Assembly (NCBI GenBank): GCA_905160935.1 | Contig: CAJHZI010000510.1 | Coordinates: forward strand, 636,001 to 700,000 | DNA length: 64,000 bases | From: Enchytraeus crypticus | Lineage: Eukaryota; Annelida; Clitellata; Enchytraeida; Enchytraeidae | Reading direction: 5' to 3' | In this document: in pieces, positions 48,230 to 61,100 of the stretch | Position numbering within the stretch: the stretch's first letter is position 1 | How the letters are laid out: each line of letters starts with the position of its first letter | Program-made: the position numbers and the translations under genes | Notes under the pieces: model-generated | The model's database searches: none | Told to the model about the DNA's origin: nothing | Seen by the model: the letters and a program-made list of their open reading frames with translations, nothing else

Positions 48230-50865
48230 CCGGTAACTGGTCTTCAAAGTACAATTATAATCAGAACAAAGCGATAACCTGAGCAAAGATACACCCGTCG
48301 TTGTTCACCCCCGGCTTCTAGAAACGACTAAAAGACTACATGTCTACAGTTGTAGTTCTCGTATTTTAGACAATAATCAATTTTGTATAAAATAGCTAAA
48401 TAATTCAGTAGTATAGTTCTTTGAGCTGAAGATTTATCCGAATTCAAGCATTTTTATACAAACATTTAACACGTAGGCTGACTTGCAGCCGTGCTTACGG
48501 TTATGGGCTAATAGCATAGTTGACAACACACTTTGCCAATACTAGAAAAACAGAGAAGTACCCGCTCCATATAGCCTACTCTAGTGACGCCTATCAATGA
48601 CGCAATGATCTCTTCTACATGTATACCGAAACGAAAGCTAAATCTAGTTTTGCTTTCTGTAATTTTTGCTTACCAAAAGGCTATCTATAGCTGAGAGAGG
48701 CTATACTATACAGTCCTAATCCATCTCAAATCCAACACCTGCGATATATCCAACTGTAAACTACTGAAAAACAATATCACGCATAACTCTCCTCACGAAG
48801 CTACAGGAAGTCTGTACTAGTTGTAATGCACGAGTTTCACGATGAAGTTATCAGCACATACCACTGAGATCAGCTGCATGGGCCTCTAAGCTCTCAGGTG
48901 AATATAGGCCTACACGCCTGCAGCCGTCACTGTTTGTAAAAATTGAAAGAAATTTTGAGGTAACTGAACTTTGACTTTTGATTCTAGATTATAGCTTTAA
49001 GGTTCATAGCATCAATAGACTTATCATATTTGCGCAGTGTTTACTTAAGTGAGCCTAGTTATAGGTTATCTACATGTATATATTTATTTACCCAAACAAC
49101 AGCCTCAAATGCAGAGCTATTTTTACAGTATATTCTCTATATTTTTTTTAGTTAGGTAGGCCTATATAGTAACCATACATATAACAATTTAAGTACTACG
49201 TTAACTTTTATAGCTGTAAAGTTTGCTTTTTTAATATTTCCCCAGTTAAATAGAGTAAAAATAAATTCATAAGTTAAATAATACAGCACACAAACATGAA
49301 TATATAATTTCAAACCAATCGAAATCCATTCAATTAAAATCAAATTTATATCAATCTACAACAAAATCGCTAAGGAATCCACCTACATAACAGAAGAGGA
49401 CTGTGGAATGGAAAACACTACTTCATTATAAATCAGGAGCCCATTATATTCAATATAAGGATCCCTGTTTCCGTCTGTGATCTTGACTATATTATAGAAT
49501 GTGTGGACTAGTATAACGCCTCCGTCTAGATTCTGTTACAAGAAAGGACAGGGTAATGTCTGGTCTGGGTCTGTGACCATCGAGTCAGTCGAGTTTTGAA
49601 AGTAGAAGAAAAGAGTTGATTTGCGACGTCGAACAAAAAATGTGATTTAGAGATTAAAGGAGAAAAGTTACGTTTCTGAATTAAGGTATTAAATTGAGTT
49701 AACTGGTAATTAAGAGGATGTGAAATCAGTAATTAGTTAAATGAAGATATCGATGGTACTATAATTTCTATTATTTAAATTATTATTACATTTTATTTAT
49801 ACCGTCGTGTGCATGTTTATGACTTTATTGATGTTTCTGAGCTGTAAGAATGTACTGCAATAAATGCAAGTTTATTTAATAATTAACGAAAACAAGTAGT
49901 TCCATGTGTCATACTCAAATTTTTACGTAGATGGAATTACTGACAACGACTAAGACATATATAATAATAATAACAACAACAACGATTAGAGTGCTACAAT
50001 TATAATTAAAATAATATACGCACTGTATTAAAAAGTAAACTCGCATTACAGTGAAATGATCAACTGTGTTGATATCTATCACTTTTAGTACCACATGTTT
50101 AAATTTATTCCATTTTCCGTATAAACAGTTAGGCCTAAGTGAATGTCCGAGATTTAACTCTGTTATTCATCAGTAAATAAGGATGATGTTATTCGAAACT
50201 TCTTACCTGTTCTTGCATATTTTCATAAACATTTAATTGGATCTTTAAATTTGCAAAATGTAAAGTTTAGTACTATGTGGATTTTATTCTGATGTATTTC
50301 AATAGATGAAGATTTCGCTGACATTTAGGTTATATAATTATCGATGCATTAAAACGTGTGAGTATGGATAGGGCCGTGTTGCTTCGGTATTGAAACATTA
50401 ATATCTGGGCTATAGATCGATTGGTTGCCGGAACTTATAATGTTTATGATTGCCGGAACTTGTGATGTTTGTGATGAAAATGCAATCATTAAGTTGACAA
50501 TGATATGTAATGCATAGGGATCGAAACGTTTACGGTTCAATAATATGCACTATAGAATGCAAATAAACGCTTTAATCTTGTACTTTAAGAAGTGAGTCAG
50601 ACTTATGGAAATGAAAGTTATCTAAAGTTTTAAATTATAATTATTATAAATATTGAAGTCAAGTATATCAAAATAATTTTGCTGAACTGGCAGAAAATAG
50701 GCTTGATGTTTGGGAAATCAATTTAATGAGAAATAAACAATTATTTCACAGATTCTACTCTATCTTCTTGGAATCAGAATGATAATGTACATTGATTCAT
50801 TAATTGAAATTAAGCTGAGTTTAAGATGACTTTTGAAACAAGTTTGTAATGTTTAGCGTTTAATC
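48230..50865. other. Probable divergent intergenic region, no gene seen
   Basis: 2.6 kb of unique AT-rich sequence between the minus-strand kinesin-ZW10 gene and the plus-strand formin. It should hold both promoters and the missing first kinesin exon, but no TATA box or CpG-rich segment stands out. Repeats: a family-E piece at 49965-50000 and a family-F piece at 50040-50115. Confidence 0.5.
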
Positions 50866-51982
50866 ATGGGCCAACAGTCTAGTCACGATGCTTCTTTAGC
50901 ATTAAATGATGGTACAACGACACCTGGAGCTGGTGGACTGGCACCAAAATCAGGTTCTCTGACTCCAAAGCCACTAGACGGCTCAGAAGTGACTCCAGAA
51001 TCTTCTCAGCACAGAAGTCGTGTTGATAAGCTCTTCCGAAGGACCCACTCCGGTGGCTCCAGCGGAACTGGTAAAATCAAATCTAAGAACCGCACTCGTG
51101 GTGGTGGAAATACCCCTGCTGGCGGAAATACCCCTGCTGGTGGAAATACCCCTGCTGGTGGAAATACCCCAGATGTTGGTAAAACACTGAAGCTGCCCAC
51201 TACATACGATGGAGACTCCTCCAGAGATTCCTCTTTATCTGGAACTCCGAGAGAGTTTCCTGATAGCAAACTACTCAATGTATCCGCCGATGGTATTGAC
51301 CTTTCTTTCGAAGACAGCAACTCTTCGAGGGAAAATATTGTCTTCGAAGTGGCATCAGAAAACACGGCATCGAGAAGGTCTCCTATTTCCAATGAAATTC
51401 ATCTTGATAGAGGAAGAGATCAGGGTTCAGATCTTGAAAGTGCTTTTCCTGCTAAAGATAGCCCTCTGCAGGACTTGAAGAAAAGCTCTCATGACTCTTC
51501 TTCTATCTCTACAGAGAATCCCTCGTCCGTAGGAATAAAAGCCGAGTCAAACAAATCTGTCGTTAAAGTAGCGAGTTCTCCTGTAGTTGGTGCGAGAGGT
51601 ACTTCCAATGTGTCTTCTTATTCTAAATCAGATTTTATTAGCGAAGAAAAGATTTCTATAGAAAATGAACCAAATGGCGCGGCGACATTTGGTACGACGT
51701 CCAAGCATTTGGTTGATGAGCTGAGAGGTTTACCCAGTGCTAGTGGTCCATGTGCTTCTAAATCTGAAGAGGATGATGTCATGGGATGCAGTGTTTCAGG
51801 TGCTGGCAACGAGAAATATTCTGATGCAAAATCTCACATTTCTGATGGGAGCGAAAGTGGAAGGAGTGGATTTGTTAGCAGCCAATCAGGAGAGAGCTTT
51901 TATCTGTCAGCTGAAGGAAGCAGAACCAGTAGTAAGAAGGATTTGCTTGAGAGTAAATCAGTGACTACTGCTAAAGAAATTG
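50866..51982 (+). CDS. FMN: Formin exon 1 (N-terminal)
   Basis: The start context AATCATGGGC is favourable (A at -3, G at +4). The protein begins MGQQSSHDASL, a glycine-2/serine-6 pattern that fits N-myristoylation, and FMN2 also begins M-G. The rest is disordered and Ser/Thr-rich with a fourfold GGNTPA repeat (18-bp unit, 51103-51176). The probable donor is AAATTG|GTTGGT (phase 1); GTATAT four bases later is an alternative. Confidence 0.75.
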
Positions 51983-54900
51983 GTTGGTATATTTTTATTG
52001 TATTTTTAGAAACCATAGAAACCGCCGTGTTGTGTCCGGGTTGTTAGAAGAATTGATCAACCGGTGACTGCACGTGTCGTAGAAGGCGTCTAGAGCACTA
52101 GAATTCATACCAACGTCGGAAAGGGCATTCGGTTGGTGAGCGCATAGACTCCAGAAATTGCTACATATATTTAAACGAATGGAAAAGTCTCAAATAGGCG
52201 ATTGACTGCTGATATGATGTTGGACAGAGAGGATTTGAGACAGTCTATTCGTGTCCTGACCCTGGTTAAACTGGGATTCAAGGGAAGATGATGATGATTA
52301 TTTTTAGATACCATTGATTAAACTATTGTTGACTATTTAGCAATTAACATATATTTATTTAAGTTTCTTCTTAACAACTCATCTTTGAATAATTGATTAA
52401 TCAATGCTAGCCGTACAAATTTTGAGAAATTATAAATGAAAATATTATTTAAATTGATGCAAGGCTTATCTGGGTGCCTATTCTGAGTTTATTGCTATTT
52501 TTTATCAATTTTATAATGTTATGACCGATAGAGGCCTTGATCATGATGACTATCGTAGAACTTATTCGTATACTATCCATTGACTTCCATTTATCATTTT
52601 ACACGAAGCATTACTTAATAACTACACAGGTTTATTGATTGACCGATTAATTGTGTGCTACTAAGCTGATGCTAACAAGATGGTAAACCAATCCCTCGAA
52701 AGTTCACATACGTCTGTTTCCACTACTTCACATCTCGCCTCATCTCATCATCACGTCAGCCTTACTCGACTCTCTCAACCTTGCGGCACCTCCTCAACAG
52801 TGACTGAGTTCAGCCACCTTTCTTCCAGAACTGACCTTGACCTCACTCCACCCAGAGAGCTGGATCGCTCTGCAAGGACTGCGTCCTCATCCACACTGGT
52901 GGGATCAGACAGTCCGTGCAGGAAGATGGACGGAAGTAACAAAATGACATCGGGGGCCGAGAGCTCTCGGGCGAGGCCTGACGAGTACGATATAGACAGC
53001 ATGAGCTCCAGTAGCGCCAGCCTAGACCCCATCGATGATTTTACGTCTCACATGGAGGCGGCCAATCGAGCTTTGAGAGTGAGTCTGAACGATTTATTGA
53101 GTCAATTATCGATATTTCTAGCTCCTGTTATTACTAATATTGAATTTACTAATACTAATACTAATACTAATACTAATACTAATACTAATTTTTACTAATA
53201 TTAATTTTTAAAATCTTGAAAGATCTAGCATAATTGGTGTTATAGATTTTTACAGTTTGCTTTATAATTGATCATATACCAAAATTCAAAGTCTGTCAGT
53301 AGCTCAGTACATTTGATAAACTATATAACATTTCAGCTCTGTGTTGGCCTGTTTGAATTTTATCATATAGTTGAGTAATTGCTTATTCTGATTTTTTAGA
53401 ATAAATTGTTGAATATAAATATAAGGGAAGATGATGATGATGATGATAGTGTTGAATATAAATATAAAAGATTAAAATAAAAGATATTAAAAGATTAAGG
53501 TTTGTATAAAGATTAACTCTACGTATAAATTGTTGTATTACTTCAATTAATTCACCACCTTCTTATAAATTTTTTAATGATTCGACTTCAAATTCAAACC
53601 TACTGGTATAATTCAGTATTCTCAATTGATCCTCATCTCTTTTTAATTGTAGTTTTTTCTACTGCACTCTTTGTTTGACTTTTTGACAAATAGTCTATTA
53701 AAATAATTAAATAGAAAAATATGTAATTTATTTTAAAAGAGACTTCATTTAATTAAATGTTAAAAAAAAAGTGATTAAAATAATTCCTCAACACTCTGGG
53801 AATTTATTTAATAATTATTTCCCCAAATAAACAAATAATGCTTGTTGTAACTATGTGTCGTAGTGTCATGGATGACAGTTGCACCGAGATTGTTGTTGTT
53901 GTTGTCAGGAGGCAATGGGTCTCGACTCAGAAGACCTCGTCTCGGATATCTCGGAGACTGAGCTGTCTCTAGGTACGCACAGCGTAGACTCTCAACGCTC
54001 ATCAGCCCGCACGTCTACATGGGGTGGGAGGCAGCGGGTAGGGAGTGAGGGAGGGGAGGCTAAGGGGCAGGTCTGGGGGCGCCACGGCAGCCTGGGGGGG
54101 TCTAGAGCCCCCAGCAGAAGTTCCTCCCAGGTGTCACTGGGTGAGGTGATTGTCTACCCTCAGGATGTGCCCGATAAACTCAACTTTACTCAGCTAGAGA
54201 AGTTTGAAGGTTGAGAATTGTTGTTGAAAGCTGATTGTTTACTTTTATTTTAGTTTTTTTAATTTCGCTATCTGGGATGAATTTTTTAATGTCGCCCTCT
54301 GGGATGAATTTCTTTGGAAACTTTCATCTCTATGGGTTTACTTATAAATTTATTAAGATGATTGAGTATTACATTTTGCATGAATACATTTATTGCTTCG
54401 ACTGATCTCTTATAATTCAATGTTTTTTATGTTGCTTTCCAGTTTCTTTAATCTTCTTTTATTTTTTTCTTTTTCATTTACTCAACTGACTGACATAATC
54501 GTTTCTAATAACATCTAAGATTCTGCAGATTACGTATTGATTACTTATTGATTACTTAAATATATATTGATTACGTATTGATTACTTATTGATTACTTAA
54601 ATATATATTGATTACTTATTGGATTACTTATTGATTAAGTACTTATTAGTAATGGTTTGTTAATGTTAGTGTATTAACTAATTAATTGAGTTGACAAAAT
54701 AGATTGATAGATTGATCCAGTTGATGTACTGATTGACTGATTAATTGACTGGGTTGTTAGCAGATTGATCGATTGACTGAGTTAGTAGTATGATTGACTG
54801 ACTGATTGATTGTTTAGGTCACATGCTGGTGTCGTGGTTCTACTCTAGTCTTTACTTTTGTCTACTTGTTGTAGGTCACATGCTGGTGTCGTGGTTTTAC

Positions 54901-57900
54901 TCTTGTCTTTACTTTGGTTACATGTTGTAGGTCACATGCTGGTGTCATGGTTTTGCTCTTGTCTTTACTTTGGTTACATGTAGTAGGTCAAAAGCTGGTG
55001 TCGTGGTTTTACTCTTGTCTTTACTTTGTCTACATGTTGTAGGTCACATGCTGGTGTCGTGGTTTTGCTCGGCATTCACTGACCCGCAGCACTATCTCTT
55101 TGCTCTTCTGTCAGTGAGAGACAGCAGGATAGTAGCGGTGCAGTTCTGCACTCATCTATTGGCTGCCGGTGTTCTCAAACCCCTCGAGACTGACGGCTCC
55201 TCCTGCGACGTTTTCCATGTATGCTATACCATTGAGTTACTAACGTTAAATTTTTGTATGAATAGGCGTAATGGCAGATAGTATTAGTGTATTAATATGC
55301 AAGTTAATTAAAGTCCATTTTAATTTATTTGGCTTAATGCAATTTTATGCCGTATCCCGACCCTGGTTAAACGAGGATTTCAGGGATGATGATTGATTGA
55401 TTGATTGATTGATATATTGATAGACTGATTGACTGATTGATCTTAACAGCCTAGCCTCATGTACTATTGGTCTCACTCAGAGCCGATCATGCAGGCGTTC
55501 GACATGTTACCGGGAAAGCTCTCACCGATGATCTGGCCTCCCTCTCGCTCTGACTCTCTCAATGATAGTGAGGAGCGGCTGACAGCTGCTGCTGCCCCTG
55601 CTGCTGCTGCTGCAGAGGGTGATAGAGCCAGCGGTATGTGTCTAGTGTTGTTATCCTATTTATCTGAGAGTTATTAAGTTAGGAGTTATTTATTAAGAAA
55701 TGTATTTTAGTGCATTCAGGTACAACTGAAATGTACTCTAGTGCATTTAGGTTCAACTGAAATGTATTCTGGTGCATTCATGTTGCAGAGGGCTACGCTC
55801 ATCTCTTGGGCTTGAAACGAGAAATGAAAATAGAAGTGGAAAAAATTCGGGTACGTAAAACATGCACTGACTAATGTGAGATATTATAAACTGATTGTTT
55901 CATTAGTAAATTAAATAGTATAAATATAAACAGGTAAAGAAGCTAGAAGTTGCTGTCGTATAATTTTTGATATAAGGAATGTTAACTACTATGTTTGCGT
56001 GCTTATGTAAGTACTATTTGAGTAGATGTTTTATTTATATTAGTACAGATATTTAAGCGGTTATTTGTTTAGTATCTTTGTGCATCTAGGTAAATATGTA
56101 GTCGTTAAATTTATGTAAATATTTATGTATATATTTATAAAGATTTTTGTTTAGTATCTTTGTGCATATTGGTAATTGTGTAGTTGTTAAATTTATATAT
56201 CTATATTTTTGTAGGTATTTGTTTTGATTTCTTTGTACACATACATGTACATAATTATGTAATTGTTAAATTTATTTAAATGTTTTTGTAGATTTTTAAG
56301 TTGTTGTTGTTGTTGTGGACGTTGACAGAAGCAACACGAGGTGGCGCTGTTGTCTGCTCGAGGAGAAAGCGTTGTGCGGGCGACAGAACTCGAGCGGAGA
56401 ATAAAAGAACTGGAACAAGAGTTAGAGAAGTCGCGCGTACTTGCCGACATTGCTGGACTAGCCTCACTGCAGAGTGATGAAGGGAGAAGATCGGCGGATA
56501 GAAAGAATGAATCAGTGACGCAGAGATGTGACGTCATGTGTCAGACAGAGGATACTAGTCAGTCACGCGACTTCACTGGTTCTTCCGCTGATACAAGACT
56601 TCCTGGTGATGGATTGATCGATATCTCTAATTCCCCTGTTCCTCCACCTGGTGGAGTTCCACCTCCACCACCGCCGCCACCGCCTCCAGGTGGAGTTCCT
56701 TCTCCACCAGGTAGTATTCCTGCTCCACCTCCACCACCACCACCTCCTCCAGGTGGAATTCCACCTCCTCCTCCTCCTCCAGGTGGAATTCCACCTCCTC
56801 CTCCTCCTCCAGGTGGAATTCCACCTCCTCCACCTCCTCCTGGGGGAATTCCACCACCTCCACCTCCACCTGGAGGAGTTCCTCCTCCTCCACCATTTGG
56901 TGGTATGCCAGTGCCTGGAGCAGTTCCTAAAGGTAAGTGATGGTGATGACAGAGTGAGCCTAGAATCTCTTAGCCTAGAATCTCATAGCCTAAAATCTCT
57001 TAGCCTAGTATCTCTTAGCCTAGTATCTCTTAGCTTAGAATCTCTTAGCCTAGAATCTCTTAGCCTAGTATCTCTTAGCCTAGAATCTCTTGATACTTTA
57101 GCTAATCACTTTAGCTAGTCGCTAAATAACTGCCTCATTTATCATTGACAGTTTCTATTGGTAGTTCTTTATATATAGACCTTTTATAATATGTAGTGGC
57201 AGCTCTGCACAGATGATAACAAAGTCAGGTGGTGGCGTGGTGGGAGAGTGGTGAAGGGTGTGTGCTTATATTGATGGCTGGCAATGCTCCATATATATAC
57301 ACATATATTTACTATGGATTTCTTCACTTTTTAACAGAATAAGTAAATAAATTAAATAAATTAGAAAGTAAGTTATATTTCAATTACTTATCAAATGATG
57401 ATAAAATAATATCTAATATATCTCTAGATAGATATCTAGATAGATATTTAATATATCTCTAGATAGATATCTAGATAGATATTTAATATATCTCTAGATA
57501 GATATCTAGATAGATATTTAATATATCTCTAGATAGATATCTAGATAGATATTTAATATATCTCTAGATAGATATCTAGATAGATATTTAATATATCTCT
57601 AGATAGATATCTAGATAGATATTTAATATATCTCTAGATAGATATCTAGATAGATATTTAATATATCTCTAGATAGATATCTAGATAGATATTTAATATA
57701 TCTCTAGATAGATATCTAGATAGATATTTAATATATCTCTAGATAGATATCTAGAGAGGATACCTTACATTTATGGGATATCTTTCATTATATTTATTAG
57801 TGCCTTCCTTAGAACAATCAGCTGATGATTGCACAGTGGCGCCTTAAACGAATGAGAAAATACACAAGGGGTTTTTTAAAAGTGAACAAGTTGTATAAAA

Positions 57901-58055
57901 GGTCTTTGCTATTGTAATTCTCGGTCACTGACATGCTATCGAGCAGTAAATTAATTTGAACTTTTTGGCTGGCGGATAATTCATTACTAGTACTATATGA
58001 TATAATATTTGTAATTTATATCTATGTGTATATGACATAATATTTATGTGTGTGA

Positions 58056-58125
<70 letters not shown>

Positions 58126-61100
58126 CATGATAATGTTCTAATCAGGACCTCGCAAGCCCCGGGTCACTACACAGTCTCAGATGAAGCCTCTGTTCTGGAA
58201 AAAGATCGACGTCAATGACTCATCTATTGCTGCCGCTACCACAACGTATATCTTCTGTTACCATCTTGAGCAATTTTATTCTGTTTAGTTAGCTGCTTTT
58301 GTCACTTTTTCTGCAGTTTTCAAATATTTAATAGATTATATAATATAATTTATCAGGTATTTAAATCAATATTAATCTCTATTGCAGTTCCTTATGTATG
58401 GTAATGCTGTTGATATGTATGATAATGCTGATGATATGTATGATAATGCTGTTGATATGTATGATAATGCTGTTGATATGTATGATAATGCTGTTGATAT
58501 GTATGATAATGCTGATGATATGTATGATAATGCTGTTGATATGTATGATAATGCTGATGATATGTATGATAATGCTGTTGATATGTATGATAATGCTGAT
58601 GATATGTATGATAATGCTGTTGATATGTATGATAATGCTGATGATATGTATGATAATGCTGTTGATATGTATGATAATGCTGATGATATGTATGATAATG
58701 CTGTTGATATGTATGATAATGCTGATGATATGTATGATAATGCTGATGATATGTATGATAATGCTGTTGATATGTATGATAATGCTGATGATATGTATGA
58801 TAATGCTGTTGATATGTATGATAATGCTGATAATGCTGTTGATATGTATGATAATGCTGATGATATGTATGATAATGCTGTTGATATGTATGATAATGCT
58901 GATGATATGTATGATAATGCTGTTGATATGTATGATAATGCTGATGATATGTATGATAATGCTGATGATATGTATGATAATGCTGTTGATATGTATGATA
59001 ATGCTGATGATATGTATGATAATGCTGTTGATATGTATGATAATGCTGATGATATGTATGATAATGCTGTTGATATGTATGATAATGCTGATGATATGTA
59101 TGATAATGCTGATGATATGTATGATAATGCTGTTGATATGTATGATAATGCTGATGATATGTATGATAATGCTGTTGATATGTATGATAATGCTGATGAT
59201 ATGTATGATAATGCTGTTGATATGTATGATAATGCTGATGATATGTATGATAATGCTGATGATATGTATGATAATGCTGTTGATATGTATGATAATGCTG
59301 ATGATATGTATGATAATGCTGTTGATATGTATGATAATGCTGATGATATGTATGATAATGCTGTTGATATGTATGATAATGCTGATGATATGTATGATAA
59401 TGCTGTTGATATGTATGATAATGCTGATGATATGTATGATAATGCTGATGATATGTATGATAATGCTGTTGATATGTATGATAATGCTGATGATATGTAT
59501 GATAATGCTGTTGATATGTATGATAATGCTGATGATATGTATGATAATGCTGTTGATATGTATGATAATGCTGATGATATGTATGATAATGCTGATGATA
59601 TGTATGATAATGCTGTTGATATGTATGATAATGCTGATGATATGTATGATAATGCTGTTGATATGTATGATAATGCTGATGATATGTATGATAATGCTGA
59701 TGATATGTATGATAATGCTGTTGATATGTATGATAATGCTGATGATATGTATGATAATGCTGTTGATATGTATGATAATGCTGTTGATATGTATGATAAT
59801 GCTGATGATATGTATGATAATGCTGTTGATATGTATGATAATGCTGATGATATGTATGATAATGCTGTTGATATGTATGATAATGCTGATGATATGTATG
59901 ATAATGCTGTTGATATGTATGATAATGCTGATGATATGTATGATAATGCTGATGATATGTATGATAATGCTGTTGATATGTATGATAATGCTGATGATAT
60001 GTATGATAATGCTGTTGATATGTATGATAATGCTGATGATATGTATGATAATGCTGATGATATGTATGATAATGCTGTTGATATGTATGATAATGCTGTT
60101 GATATGTATGATAATGCTGTTGATATGTATGATAATGCTGATGATATGTATGATAATGCTGATGATATGTATGATAATGCTGATGATATGTATGATAATG
60201 CTGTTGATATGTATGATAATGCTGTTGATATGTATGATAATGCTGATGATATGTATGATAATGCTGTTGATATGTATGATAATGCTGATGATATGTATGA
60301 TAATGCTGTTGATATGTATGATAATGCTGATGATATGTATGATAATGCTGTTGATATGTATGATAATGCTGATGATATGTATGATAATGCTGTTGATATG
60401 TATGATAATGCTGATGATATGTATGATAATGCTGTTGATATGTATGATAATGCTGATGATATGTATGATAATGCTGTTGATATGTATGATAATGCTGATG
60501 ATATGTATGATAATGCTGTTGATATGTATGATAATGCTGATGATATGTATGATAATGCTGATGATATGTATGATAATGCTGTTGATATGTATGATAATGC
60601 TGATGATATGTATGATAATGCTGTTGATATGTATGATAATGCTGATGATATGTATGATAATGCTGTTGATATGTATGATAATGCTGATGATATGTATGAT
60701 AATGCTGTTGATATGTATGATAATGCTGATGATATGTATGATAATGCTGTTGATATGTATGATAATGCTGATGATATGTATGATAATGCTGTTGATATGT
60801 ATGATAATGCTGATGATATGTATGATAATGCTGTTGATATGTATGATAATGCTGATGATATGTATGATAATGCTGTTGATATGTATGATAATGCTGATGA
60901 TATGTATGATAATGCTGTTGATATGTATGATAATGCTGATGATATGTATGATAATGCTGTTGATATGTATGATAATGCTGATGATATGTATGATAATGCT
61001 GTTGATATGTATGATAATGCTGATGATATGTATGATAATGCTGTTGATATGTATGATAATGCTGTTGATATGTATGATAATGCTGTTGATATGTATGATA

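Noticed and set aside
48850-48910. Minus-strand CCCATGCAGCTGATCTCAGTG|GTATGT as the missing first kinesin exon
   Set aside because: It would end in phase 0, but the exon at 46916 needs phase 2, and M-Q-L-I-S-V does not contain the expected V-R-V-R-P strand.
50349-50540. Short minus-strand open frame upstream of the formin
   Set aside because: No family similarity, no splice context, and base composition like the surrounding AT-rich DNA.
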